A stretch of DNA of 34,755 nt. It comes from CAIVAT01 sp964355945 (GTDB taxonomy: Bacteria; Bacteroidota; Bacteroidia; Bacteroidales; FEN-979). Location: assembly GCA_964355945.1 (NCBI GenBank), contig CAYHGE010000031.1, positions 1 through 34,755 of the forward strand. The letters are read 5' to 3'. Under the pieces are notes generated by a model. It worked only from the letters and a program-made list of their open reading frames with translations. It did no database searches and was not told the origin of the DNA. A program made the position numbers and the translations under genes. This document shows, one piece after another, positions 6,767-13,814 of this stretch. Within the stretch, counting starts at the first letter, position 1; every line of letters begins with the position of its first letter.

Positions 6767-8561
6767 AAACGGAAATCATAAACTCCTCCGGCAGGGTTCA
6801 TGGGTCATCTATGCACTTGCGCTTTTCTACTACCTTGCTTTCATCATTAGAACCGGATTCCTGATCGGTGACACCACCTACTTCTCCCTGTTCGATGATG
6901 CCATGATCGCCATGCGGTATGCACGGAATATGGCCGATGGTTACGGATTGGTATGGAACCAGGGAGAGTACATCGAGGGTTATACCAACTTCCTGTGGAC
7001 AGTATGGATGGCGGTGATCCATCTTCTCCGGGTGCCCGAAAGCAAAACGTCCCTGGTTGTTGCCATCTCAGGAGCAGCAATCCTGCTTACAAACATCAAC
7101 CTCATCAGGAAGATAGCCTCAGAATTCACCGGCAACGCATTGGTCATCCTGGCATCCATGGCATTCAGTGCATTTAATTACAGCCTGATCTACTGGACAA
7201 TCCGGGGGATGGAGGTCGGCATCATCACCTTGTTGCTGAATTATGTCATCCTGCTCTCCCTGCAGCTTAACAAAAGGTTCTCCGGCAGGAAGTTCGCGCT
7301 GCTTTTGGTAATCCTCGGACTCATGCTCCTCACACGCACCGATTGCATCATCCTGTTCTTCATCATCGGGAGCTGGCTGAGTTTTACGGTGGACAGGAAA
7401 AACCGGATGCGGGTTATTCTTCTTTTTCTGGGAACGCTGGTGTTTTTCATGGGTGGTCATACCCTCTTCCGCATACTCTACTACCATGATCCGCTGCCCA
7501 ACACCTTTTACCTGAAGGTAAGCGGAACACCCGTGACAGACAGGATCTTACGCGGAATACAAGTTTATTTTATGTGGCTTGTCACCTTTTTTATTCCTGT
7601 GCTGCTCATTCTGGTCACCGGGATTATTACACAGCTGAAAAAACTGATTGATTCACGATATCTGCTGATTTTGTCGCCATTTCTCATGATGTCGGCCTAC
7701 TCTGTTTATGTTGGCGGTGATGCCTGGGAATGGATGCCTTATGCGAACAGATACATCACCATCACAATACCCTTACTGATTGTTTTTACGGTGATCGTGC
7801 TTGAAAAGCTGGTTTCCGGATTGAAACCAATGCGATTGTTACTAATGCTCATGGGTTCCTTCTGCATCCTATGGTATGGCTACATAATGTTCCTTCTCCC
7901 TTCTGCAGGAAATACGATCTCCGGCTTTTACCCGACGGTGATATGGTTGTGGGCCAGTCTGAAATACCCTGTCGGGGTGGTGGTTTTTCTGGTGGTCTCA
8001 ACGATGATGATCCTGTATTTAAAAACCGATCATGAGAGGAAAACACGCCTCTATGCCCCCGGTGTGATGTTAACCTCCCTGATCGTCGTTTTCCTTTGCC
8101 TGGAAGGGCTTTCCTACATCCACTGGAGCAGGTATAATGCCCTTCATGTGATCGACGACCGCAAGATGGTGAGAACCGGCCTGAGTATTCAGAGTCTCAC
8201 CACACCCGAAACCACGATTGCCGTAGTGTGGGGCGGCGCCATACCCTACTTTGCCCACCGGTACACGGTTGATCTGATGGGCAAGATGGACCGGACCATT
8301 GCGAAAAGCAACTCCCGCCTGAAGGAATTTTTCCCGGGACATACCAAGTGGAACTATGGGTTCAGCATCTATAAATACCATCCTGACATCGTGTTGCAGC
8401 TGTTTTTCAAAACACCTTTGGATGATCAGCGCATCGAAGCCCTTGGATACGATCATATCAGGGACGACCTGTTCATCCGCAAAGGAAGTCTCGGAAAGAT
8501 CCGTCTTCCATACACCCGGGCTAATCCGCAAAAACTCTTTGATCTAATTATTCAGAAATGA
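6726..8561 (+). CDS. GT-C-type membrane glycosyltransferase (AftB/GT89-like N-terminal motif)
   Basis: The product has 611 residues and about 11 transmembrane segments. After the first segment (about residues 26-42) the external loop carries LFDDAMIAMRYARNMADGYG and then WNQGEYIEGYTNFLW. That pattern, a DD pair (D57-D58), MRYARN, GLVWN and EGYTN, is shared with GT-C enzymes related to mycobacterial arabinofuranosyltransferase AftB. The acidic pair in the first loop is the usual metal/donor site in GT-C enzymes that take sugars from polyprenyl phosphates. A soluble part at about 490-611 follows the last segment. ATG 6726 lies inside the previous gene; ATG 6738 is also possible. The first 20 residues come partly from a palindromic repeat, so the functional protein may really begin near LLRQGSW. 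The sugar and acceptor are unknown. Confidence 0.75.
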   Translation: MTLPMLISKNLEGLNGNHKLLRQGSWVIYALALFYYLAFIIRTGFLIGDTTYFSLFDDAMIAMRYARNMADGYGLVWNQGEYIEGYTNFLWTVWMAVIHLLRVPESKTSLVVAISGAAILLTNINLIRKIASEFTGNALVILASMAFSAFNYSLIYWTIRGMEVGIITLLLNYVILLSLQLNKRFSGRKFALLLVILGLMLLTRTDCIILFFIIGSWLSFTVDRKNRMRVILLFLGTLVFFMGGHTLFRILYYHDPLPNTFYLKVSGTPVTDRILRGIQVYFMWLVTFFIPVLLILVTGIITQLKKLIDSRYLLILSPFLMMSAYSVYVGGDAWEWMPYANRYITITIPLLIVFTVIVLEKLVSGLKPMRLLLMLMGSFCILWYGYIMFLLPSAGNTISGFYPTVIWLWASLKYPVGVVVFLVVSTMMILYLKTDHERKTRLYAPGVMLTSLIVVFLCLEGLSYIHWSRYNALHVIDDRKMVRTGLSIQSLTTPETTIAVVWGGAIPYFAHRYTVDLMGKMDRTIAKSNSRLKEFFPGHTKWNYGFSIYKYHPDIVLQLFFKTPLDDQRIEALGYDHIRDDLFIRKGSLGKIRLPYTRANPQKLFDLIIQK

Positions 8562-9286
8562 ACATGAACTTCGCCCTGGTCCTGCCATTGGCAAATGAAG
8601 AAAACGACTTCCAGCCCTTTTTCGGACACCTGGCAGTGGCTTTGAAGGCCTATCCTGACGCCAGGGCATACCTGGTGCTGGATGATGTTTCAAAAGACCG
8701 CACAATGGACCTTTGCCGCGAATTTACAGCACAAAATCCACAATTCATCATCGTTTTTGAACAACTGAACCGCAATGTCGTGGATGCCTATATCCGGGGT
8801 TACCGGGAAGCTTTGTTGCAGGGGCACGACTACATTATCGAGATGGATGCCGGATATTCGCACGATCCGGTTGCAATCCCCCAGTTCCTTGCAGCCTTTG
8901 AACAGGGTTTCACCTGTGTTTTCGGGAGCAGGTTTGTCCCCGGAGGTTCCATGGAAGATGCATCGCTGAAACGCAGGTTTTTCTCCCGCGGCGGGACCTT
9001 GCTGGCAAATCTCCTCCTGGGAACCCGGCTGAAGGACATGACTTCCGGCTACCAGGGCTTTACAAAAGAGATCGCCGCAAAATTCGCCTGGTATCCGCTT
9101 CGCTCCAAAGCCCATTTTTATCAGACTGAATTACGCTACCTGCTCCGGAACTACAGGCACAGGGAAATTCCCATTCACTATAAAACACCTTCTCCCTCAG
9201 TCAGGGCGGGCGCTGTGATGAATTCACTTGAAACCCTGTGGTACTATTTTGTCAAACGGGCAACAGGTAATTCGATATCTTTGTGA
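8558..9286 (+). CDS. GT2 glycosyltransferase, polyprenyl-phosphate hexose synthase-like (Dpm1-like)
   Basis: The 242-residue product is a single GT-A domain with no membrane helix. Motifs follow Dpm1-type synthases: VLPLANEEND near the start, LDDVSKDRT with D42-D43 for the nucleotide, NRNVVDAYIRGYREAL, EMDAGYSHDP, FGSRFVPGGSM, and FFSRGGTLLANLLLG with DMTSGYQGF. Such enzymes move a hexose from a nucleotide sugar to polyprenyl phosphate on the cytoplasmic face. The usual DAD metal motif reads D97-A-G99, so the second aspartate is absent; I believe some related sequences share this, but have not checked. Its ATG overlaps the upstream stop by four bases (ATGA). Next to a GT-C enzyme, it is a natural candidate donor supplier. 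The sugar is not readable from sequence. Confidence 0.85.
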   Translation: MNMNFALVLPLANEENDFQPFFGHLAVALKAYPDARAYLVLDDVSKDRTMDLCREFTAQNPQFIIVFEQLNRNVVDAYIRGYREALLQGHDYIIEMDAGYSHDPVAIPQFLAAFEQGFTCVFGSRFVPGGSMEDASLKRRFFSRGGTLLANLLLGTRLKDMTSGYQGFTKEIAAKFAWYPLRSKAHFYQTELRYLLRNYRHREIPIHYKTPSPSVRAGAVMNSLETLWYYFVKRATGNSISL

Positions 9287-10293
9287 TCATGAACGCGAAA
9301 ACCTCACTCGTCATTACCACTATCAATTCTCCAAACGAGGTTTTGAGAACTTATGCCAGCGAGTGCGCAGGCAGAAACATCCGTTTTATCGTTGCCGGAG
9401 ATAAAAAATCACCACAGGATTTTTCCCTGGAAAATTGCGAATTTCTTTCTGTCGGAGATCAGATGGAACTGGGATTCGGACTGGCTTCACTTCTCCCCGT
9501 GAACCACTATTCCCGGAAAAATCTCGGATATCTTCAGGCAATCCGGTCAGGTTCTTCGATTATCATGGAAACCGATGACGACAATGCCCCAAAAACAGGT
9601 TTTTTTGATTTGAAACCTGTCAGACAACACGTTAAAACCTGTCACCAGGAAGGCTGGATGAATGTTTACCGCTATTTCAGCGATGAATTTCTGTGGCCGA
9701 GGGGCTATCCTTTACAATTGATCCTCGATCCTGCTGCTCAGCCTGAACATTTCGTGGAAGAGATGGTCAACTGCCCGATCCACCAGGGCATGGCTGATGG
9801 TGCTCCCGATGTGGATGCAATTTTCAGGCTCACGCGGCCGGAACAAATCGAATTTTTAAATCAGCCCGACCTTGCACTTGGCAACAATGTATGGTGCCCG
9901 TTTAACAGCCAGAACACGGTTTGGGCACAAGAGGCATTCATGCTGATGTACCTGCCATCGACCTGCAGTTTCAGGATGACCGATATCTGGCGGAGTTTTA
10001 TTGCACAGCGAATCGCATGGACTTGCGGGTGGAATATCCTGTTCACGAAGAGTACCGTAATCCAGGAACGAAATCCACATTCACTCATGAATGATTTCCG
10101 GGATGAAATTCCGGGATACCTCAACAACCTGAAGATTGCGGAAATACTTTCAGCCCTGCCGCTGCAACCCGGGGAACAACATATTGCCGCAAACCTGGTA
10201 ACGTGCTACGAATCATTTATTTCCATGGGATTGATGGAACCTGCTGAATTAACAATGGTGAAAGCCTGGATTGCTGATGTAACCAATTCATAG
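9283..10293 (+). CDS. STELLO/DUF288-like glycosyltransferase
   Basis: The 336-residue soluble product resembles the STELLO (DUF288) family first described in plant Golgi, where it affects cellulose synthase assembly. Shared features are SLVITTINSP at the start, FIVAGDKKSP, YSRKNLGYLQAI before the sugar-nucleotide site METDDDN (residues 95-101), NVYRYFSDEFLWPRGYPL, NNVWCPFNSQNTVW, YLPSTCSFRMTDIWRSFIAQR, and TVIQERNPHSLMNDFRDEIPGY. ETDDDN is probably the DxD-type metal motif. The start is GTG 9283, overlapping the upstream TGA, or ATG 9289, which gives 334 residues. It has no signal or membrane segment, so it should act in the cytoplasm. Its position between a Dpm1-like enzyme and uvrC suggests a role in the same glycan pathway, but its substrate is unknown. 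Confidence 0.82.
   Translation: MIMNAKTSLVITTINSPNEVLRTYASECAGRNIRFIVAGDKKSPQDFSLENCEFLSVGDQMELGFGLASLLPVNHYSRKNLGYLQAIRSGSSIIMETDDDNAPKTGFFDLKPVRQHVKTCHQEGWMNVYRYFSDEFLWPRGYPLQLILDPAAQPEHFVEEMVNCPIHQGMADGAPDVDAIFRLTRPEQIEFLNQPDLALGNNVWCPFNSQNTVWAQEAFMLMYLPSTCSFRMTDIWRSFIAQRIAWTCGWNILFTKSTVIQERNPHSLMNDFRDEIPGYLNNLKIAEILSALPLQPGEQHIAANLVTCYESFISMGLMEPAELTMVKAWIADVTNS
9595..9644. repeat. Intragenic ACAGGTTT/AAACCTGT repeats
   Basis: ACAGGTTT (9595-9602) is the reverse complement of AAACCTGT at 9613-9620 and 9635-9642. The last two are also 10-base direct repeats (AAACCTGTCA at 9613-9622 and 9635-9644). They encode residues 105-121 of the STELLO-like protein, directly after its DDDN motif, and resemble the AAACCT palindromes at 6685-6766. 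Confidence 0.55.
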
Positions 10294-12120
10294 ATGGCAG
10301 GTTCCTTAAACAAATATTTCTCTCAGCTCGAATCCATTGTGAAAAATCTCCCTCACAAACCGGGAGTGTACCAGTATTATGATGAAAAGGGAAAGATCAT
10401 TTATGTCGGGAAGGCCAAAGACCTCAGGAAGCGGGTAAGCTCCTATTTCGCCAAGATCAACTCGATCAGCGGGAAAGTGCAGATGCTGGTGCGGAAAATT
10501 GCCGAAATTAAATTCATTGTCGTGGAAACCGAGCAGGACGCCCTGCTGCTTGAAAATAACCTGATCAAAAAATATCAGCCTCATTACAATGTGGCGCTGA
10601 AGGATGACAAGACCTACCCGTGGATCTGCATTAAAAACGAACCCTTCCCGCGTATTTTCCCCACCCGTCATGTCATCCGCGACGGATCGGTCTATTTCGG
10701 GCCTTATGCCAACGGGCGACTCATGCACACGCTTCTTGAACTAAGCCGTCAGCTCTATCCCTTGCGCAACTGCACGTTGTCACTCACCGACAAGAATATA
10801 CGTTCCGGAAAGTTTAAAGTCTGCCTTGAATTTCATATCGGGAATTGCAAAGGCCCCTGTGAGGGACATCAGTCTGTTGAAGAATACGACAAATCGATTG
10901 CAGCCATCAAAGAGATCATCAAAGGCAACATCACCACTGTTGCAAAGCAGCTCAGGGAACTCATGATGAGTTATGCCTCCACCGAAGAGTTTGAAAAAGC
11001 ACACTATGTAAAAGAGAAGCTGGCCCTGCTCGACAAATACCAGAGCAAATCAACCGTGGTAAGCCCGACCATCAACAACGTGGATGTTTTTTCCATCATC
11101 GCCGAAGGTCTGACTGCCTATGTCAACTTTATGAAAGTGATGAACGGCGCCATCATCCAGGTACACACCATCGAGATGATCAAAAAGCTGGATGAGAGCC
11201 CCGAAGAGCTCCTTGCCATGGCCATCACAGAGATCAGGCAACGGTTTGAAAGCGTCTCTTCGGAGATCATCGTGCCGTTTCTCTTTGATTATCCCATCCC
11301 CGGGTTGAATTTCACAGTTCCCAAAATCGGTGATAAAAAGAAACTGCTGGAACTCTCGGAACGGAATGTAAAGTATTACCAGCTCGAAAAGGAGAAACAG
11401 AAGGAGCTTGTTGATCCGGAGCATAAGTCGCGCCGCATCCTCGACACCATGATGAAAGACCTGCGCATGACCGAATTGCCCGAACATATTGAGTGTTTCG
11501 ACAACTCCAACATCCAGGGCGACAGTCCGGTGGCGGCCATGGTATGCTTTAAATATGCAAAACCCGACAAGAGCGAATACCGCCATTTCAACATCAAAAC
11601 CGTGGAAGGACCCAACGATTTCGCTTCGATGGAGGAGATCATTTTCCGCAGATACAAACGCCTGATAGAAGAAGAAAAACCGTTGCCCCAGCTGATCATC
11701 GTTGATGGCGGCAAGGGGCAGCTGAGTGCGGCGCTGAAAAGCCTTCACACCCTGGGCATTTCCGGAAAAATGACCGTGATCGGGATTGCCAAGAAGCTGG
11801 AGGAGATCTACTATCCCAACGATTCATTCCCCATGTACCTCGACAAGAAGTCGGAAACCCTGCGGATCATCCAGCAGATGCGTGATGAGGCCCACAGGTT
11901 TGGCATCACCCATCATCGCCGCCGCCGGGAAAAGGCAACCATGTCGCCCCAGCTCATGGAGATCCCGGGGGTCGGGTCCAACATCAATCAGAAACTCCTA
12001 TGGAAATTCAAGTCAGTGAAAAACATCAAACTGGCGACGCTGGAGGAGATCCAGGAGACAATCGGAAAGGCAAAAGGAGCCATCGTTTATAGCTATTTTC
12101 ATCGGGAGAAAATTAAATAA
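10294..12120 (+). CDS. uvrC: UvrABC system protein C (excinuclease subunit)
   Basis: The 608-residue product matches UvrC over its full usual length. The N-terminal GIY-YIG nuclease reads GVYQYYD (24-30), IIYVGKAKDLRKRV (35-48) and LLLENNLIKKYQP with the metal-binding glutamate near residue 87. It makes the 3' incision. The cysteine-containing HIGNCKGPCEGH follows, then the UVR coiled segment that binds UvrB (about 210-245, EEFEKAHYVKEKLALLDKY). The RNase H-like 5' nuclease half has ECFDNSNIQGDSPVAAMV and IIVDGGKGQLSAA. The C-terminus has two helix-hairpin-helix motifs (LMEIPGVGSNINQKLL and LEEIQETIGKAKGAIV). The ATG directly abuts the TAG of the STELLO-like gene, so translation is probably coupled. 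It repairs bulky and UV lesions with UvrA and UvrB, which are not in the window. Confidence 0.98.
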   Translation: MAGSLNKYFSQLESIVKNLPHKPGVYQYYDEKGKIIYVGKAKDLRKRVSSYFAKINSISGKVQMLVRKIAEIKFIVVETEQDALLLENNLIKKYQPHYNVALKDDKTYPWICIKNEPFPRIFPTRHVIRDGSVYFGPYANGRLMHTLLELSRQLYPLRNCTLSLTDKNIRSGKFKVCLEFHIGNCKGPCEGHQSVEEYDKSIAAIKEIIKGNITTVAKQLRELMMSYASTEEFEKAHYVKEKLALLDKYQSKSTVVSPTINNVDVFSIIAEGLTAYVNFMKVMNGAIIQVHTIEMIKKLDESPEELLAMAITEIRQRFESVSSEIIVPFLFDYPIPGLNFTVPKIGDKKKLLELSERNVKYYQLEKEKQKELVDPEHKSRRILDTMMKDLRMTELPEHIECFDNSNIQGDSPVAAMVCFKYAKPDKSEYRHFNIKTVEGPNDFASMEEIIFRRYKRLIEEEKPLPQLIIVDGGKGQLSAALKSLHTLGISGKMTVIGIAKKLEEIYYPNDSFPMYLDKKSETLRIIQQMRDEAHRFGITHHRRRREKATMSPQLMEIPGVGSNINQKLLWKFKSVKNIKLATLEEIQETIGKAKGAIVYSYFHREKIK

Positions 12121-12129
12121 CAGGGTGGG

Positions 12130-12164
12130 CCACGGCTTAAATTGCCACGACCTAAAGGCCGTGG
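12130..12164. repeat. Nested palindromic element after uvrC
   Basis: CCACGACCTAAAGGCCGTGG (12145-12164) is a near-perfect palindrome with one A-C mismatch. CCACGGC at 12130-12136 can instead pair with GCCGTGG at 12158-12164, giving two competing hairpins starting 10 bases after the uvrC stop. There is no T-tract, so it looks more like a REP-type palindrome than an intrinsic terminator, although it may protect the operon's 3' end. Confidence 0.6.
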
Positions 12165-12211
12165 ATAAGAGTACCTGCAACCATGCGACAAAATAGTCCA
12201 AACAAAATTAA

Positions 12212-12243
12212 TTTGGAATATGTTAACTTTATAGTTAACTTTG
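12212..12243 (+). promoter_or_regulatory. Bacteroidota-type promoter of the HigBA-like pair
   Basis: TTTG at 12212-12215 and TAACTTTG at 12236-12243 match the -33 and TAnnTTTG -7 elements with a 20-base spacer. This is the best complete promoter in the window. The -7 box ends only three bases before the preferred GTG start at 12247, so the mRNA would be nearly leaderless. Alternatively, the true start of the toxin differs from both candidates. Confidence 0.6.
12222..12239. promoter_or_regulatory. Candidate HigA operator, GTTAAC-N6-GTTAAC
   Basis: Two copies of the palindrome GTTAAC (12222-12227 and 12234-12239) are spaced 12 bases start to start, about one helical turn. They sit between and across the -33 and -7 elements. 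A dimeric HTH antitoxin bound here would block polymerase, which is the usual autoregulation of such pairs. Assignment to HigA is inference from position. Confidence 0.5.
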
Positions 12244-12246
12244 CTG

Positions 12247-12603
12247 GTGAAATTTATAGAACGAAAAATCATATTTCATGGAAGTCACTTTGTTGACTTT
12301 TATCTTGAACAAACAACAAAAGTTCAGGAGAAGATAGAATTTGTGTTTCATATAATCAAACGGGTTGAGAGAGTTTCGAAAAAATTCCTCCGTCCAATGG
12401 AAAATGCAGATGGACTTTATGAAATCAGAGTCGAATACGGTTCCAATATCTACAGAATTTTCTGTTGCTTTGATGAAGGGAGGATAGTTGTTTTGTTCAA
12501 TGCATTTCAGAAAAAGACACAGAAAACTCCACAAAAGGAAATCGAGAAAGCTCTCAGATTAAAACGAGCGTATTTTGACCTTAAAAAAAATTTAAGAAAA
12601 TGA
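12247..12603 (+). CDS. HigB/RelE-superfamily toxin (Gp49-like, DUF891)
   Basis: The product has 118 residues from GTG 12247; TTG 12241 would add two. It matches the phage-derived Gp49-like branch of the RelE/HigB toxins: YLEQTTKVQEKIEFVFHII, RVERVSKKFLRPMENADGLY, EIRVEYGSNIYRIFCCFDEG, and VVLFNAFQKKTQKTPQKEIE with basic residues near the end. Members are ribosome-dependent or free mRNA endonucleases. GTG 12247 fits the spacing of relatives, where a few residues precede an RKII-like start. The toxin comes first and overlaps the antitoxin by four bases, the order typical of HigBA. The region is clearly richer in A and T than flanking uvrC, which suggests acquisition by transfer. Confidence 0.85.
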   Translation: MKFIERKIIFHGSHFVDFYLEQTTKVQEKIEFVFHIIKRVERVSKKFLRPMENADGLYEIRVEYGSNIYRIFCCFDEGRIVVLFNAFQKKTQKTPQKEIEKALRLKRAYFDLKKNLRK

Positions 12604-12905
12604 AAAAAGAAGCAATGAGAAATGCGAAGACCTTTGACGAACTTTTAGACTTAAAATACGGTAAAGTTGGTTCTTCCGTACGAGACGAGTATGAAGCCAA
12701 AGCTAACTATTTTGTTATTTCCGAAATGCTGAAAGAAGCCAGAAAAGATGCTCATATCACACAAGAGCAGTTAGCTGACAAAATCGGGACAAAGAAAAGC
12801 TATATCTCCAGGCTTGAAAACGGAAAAGTCGACATTCAGTTATCGACTTTATACAAAATATTTGAAACCGGACTTGGTAGAAAGATTCAATTGACAATCT
12901 TATAA
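12600..12905 (+). CDS. HigA-like antitoxin, XRE-family HTH
   Basis: The 101-residue product has an extended N-terminal arm (AKTFDELLDLKYGKVGSSVRDEYEAKAN) and then an XRE helix-turn-helix at about 40-95 (ARKDAHITQEQLADKIGTKK, then SYISRLENGK, then LSTLYKIFETGLGRKIQLTI). In this family the arm usually binds the toxin and the HTH binds the promoter. The ATG lies inside the toxin stop (ATGA), so expression is coupled. It probably represses the operon through the GTTAAC pair at 12222-12239. Confidence 0.9.
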   Translation: MKKEAMRNAKTFDELLDLKYGKVGSSVRDEYEAKANYFVISEMLKEARKDAHITQEQLADKIGTKKSYISRLENGKVDIQLSTLYKIFETGLGRKIQLTIL

Positions 12906-12951
12906 GAGCAACAGGCAATATAAGATCAGTTCAAGCTTCCCTTAAGGATAA

Positions 12952-13335
12952 TCATAAGAATCGGAATCGGACCGCAATCCCCCATCCGACAAAACATCCG
13001 ACCATATTGGCAATAAAGTCATAAATTGATCCGAAGCGCATCGGGACACAAACACCTTGCAGGATTTCCGTTCCTGCTCCCAGGAAAAAACCAATCAGCA
13101 AGGTGATGACCACTCTGTTTCGGGAAAGAATCGGATAGACCGGCTGCGTAGTGAGTGACCTGATCTGCAGAAAGACATATACCCCGAAAATAAAAACATG
13201 GATCAACTTATCCGGGTGTAACAGGTCCAGAAAGTCAGGCAGTTTGGGAAAGGATTTCCCGGGCAATGCAGTCATTATAATGATCAGCAATCCCCATAAA
13301 ATCGCCCACAGGTTGTATTTGAGGAATATGCGCAA
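12952..13335 (-). CDS. VanZ-like family membrane protein
   Basis: The 127-residue product has about four transmembrane segments: an N-terminal one (LWAILWGLLIIIMTALPG), then DLLHPDKLIHVFIFGVYVFL, then VVITLLIGFFLGAGTEILQG, then the end (SIYDFIANMVGCFVGWGIAV). D-K-x-x-H in the second segment, TEILQ, and D-x-x-AN-x-x-G are the conserved points of VanZ-like proteins. The namesake gives low-level teicoplanin resistance, but most relatives are chromosomal with unknown function, and nothing nearby suggests antibiotic resistance. It follows gcvH by 22 bases on the same strand and probably shares its transcript. Its 3' end converges on the antitoxin gene. Confidence 0.85.
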   Translation of the reverse strand: MRIFLKYNLWAILWGLLIIIMTALPGKSFPKLPDFLDLLHPDKLIHVFIFGVYVFLQIRSLTTQPVYPILSRNRVVITLLIGFFLGAGTEILQGVCVPMRFGSIYDFIANMVGCFVGWGIAVRFRFL

Positions 13336-13357
13336 ATATGAAGATGGATGCCGGAAA

Positions 13358-13738
13358 TCAGCCTCCGATCAGTGCCTGATACTGGGCAGCATCAAGCAAA
13401 TCTGACATTTCACCGGCATCTGTCATCCTGATCTTGATCACCCAGCCTTTGTCATAAGGATCCTGGTTGATAAGCTCGGGGGTTGTGGTTAGTTCTTGAT
13501 TGAACTCAAGCACCTCGCCACCAACCGGCATGAACATGTCAGAAACTGTCTTTACTGCCTCAATGGTTCCAAATGATTCGTGTTGTCCAAGGGTCTCCCC
13601 TTCTGTTTCCACCTCGATGAAAACGATGTCGCCCAATTCGTGCTGGGCATGATCTGTAATACCGATATAGGCTTCTTCGCCATCAACCTTCAGCCATTCA
13701 TGGTCTTTAGTGTACTTGAGATTTGCAGGAACGTTCAT
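13358..13738 (-). CDS. gcvH: Glycine cleavage system H protein
   Basis: The 126-residue product is a complete lipoyl-carrier H protein. It has KYTKDHEWLKV near the start, IGITDHAQHELGDIVFIE, and the lipoylation site FGTIEAVKTVSDMFMPVGGE with acceptor K63, then DPYDKGWVIKI near the end. It shuttles the aminomethyl group between GcvP, GcvT and the lipoamide dehydrogenase; none of these partners is nearby. The start is ATG 13736-13738, because the longer open frame extends back through a palindrome and into sprA. A -7 box at 13762-13769 leaves a leader of about 20 bases. As I recall, a ruvA-sprA-gcvH-vanZ neighbourhood recurs in Bacteroidota. Confidence 0.97.
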   Translation of the reverse strand: MNVPANLKYTKDHEWLKVDGEEAYIGITDHAQHELGDIVFIEVETEGETLGQHESFGTIEAVKTVSDMFMPVGGEVLEFNQELTTTPELINQDPYDKGWVIKIRMTDAGEMSDLLDAAQYQALIGG

Positions 13739-13761
13739 ATTATTGTGTTTATAGATTTGCT

Positions 13762-13769
13762 CAAAGTTA
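13762..13769 (-). promoter_or_regulatory. -7 box (TAACTTTG on minus strand) of gcvH
   Basis: The minus strand reads TAACTTTG, an exact TAnnTTTG match, placed about 24 bases before the gcvH ATG. No good -33 TTTG precedes it. It suggests gcvH and the VanZ-like gene can be transcribed independently of sprA. Confidence 0.45.
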
Positions 13770-13794
13770 CATCTTTTTCTGTTACCTCCTATAG

Positions 13795-13814
13795 CCTCAG
13801 GCTTAAGCCTGAGG
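13795..13814. repeat. Perfect 20-bp palindrome at the sprA stop codon
   Basis: CCTCAGGCTTAAGCCTGAGG is a perfect palindrome directly abutting the sprA TAA (13815-13817). Flanking bases extend the pairing by three more pairs, including part of the stop codon. No T-tract follows on the minus strand. It separates sprA from the gcvH promoter and may act as a transcript end or a REP-like element. Confidence 0.75.

Noticed and set aside
11050..11748. 232-codon open frame antisense to uvrC
   Set aside because: Shadow of a gene with full family motifs; the translation shows no recognisable domain.
12952..13335. Vancomycin or teicoplanin resistance gene
   Set aside because: A VanZ-like fold alone is common on chromosomes; no van cluster is present.
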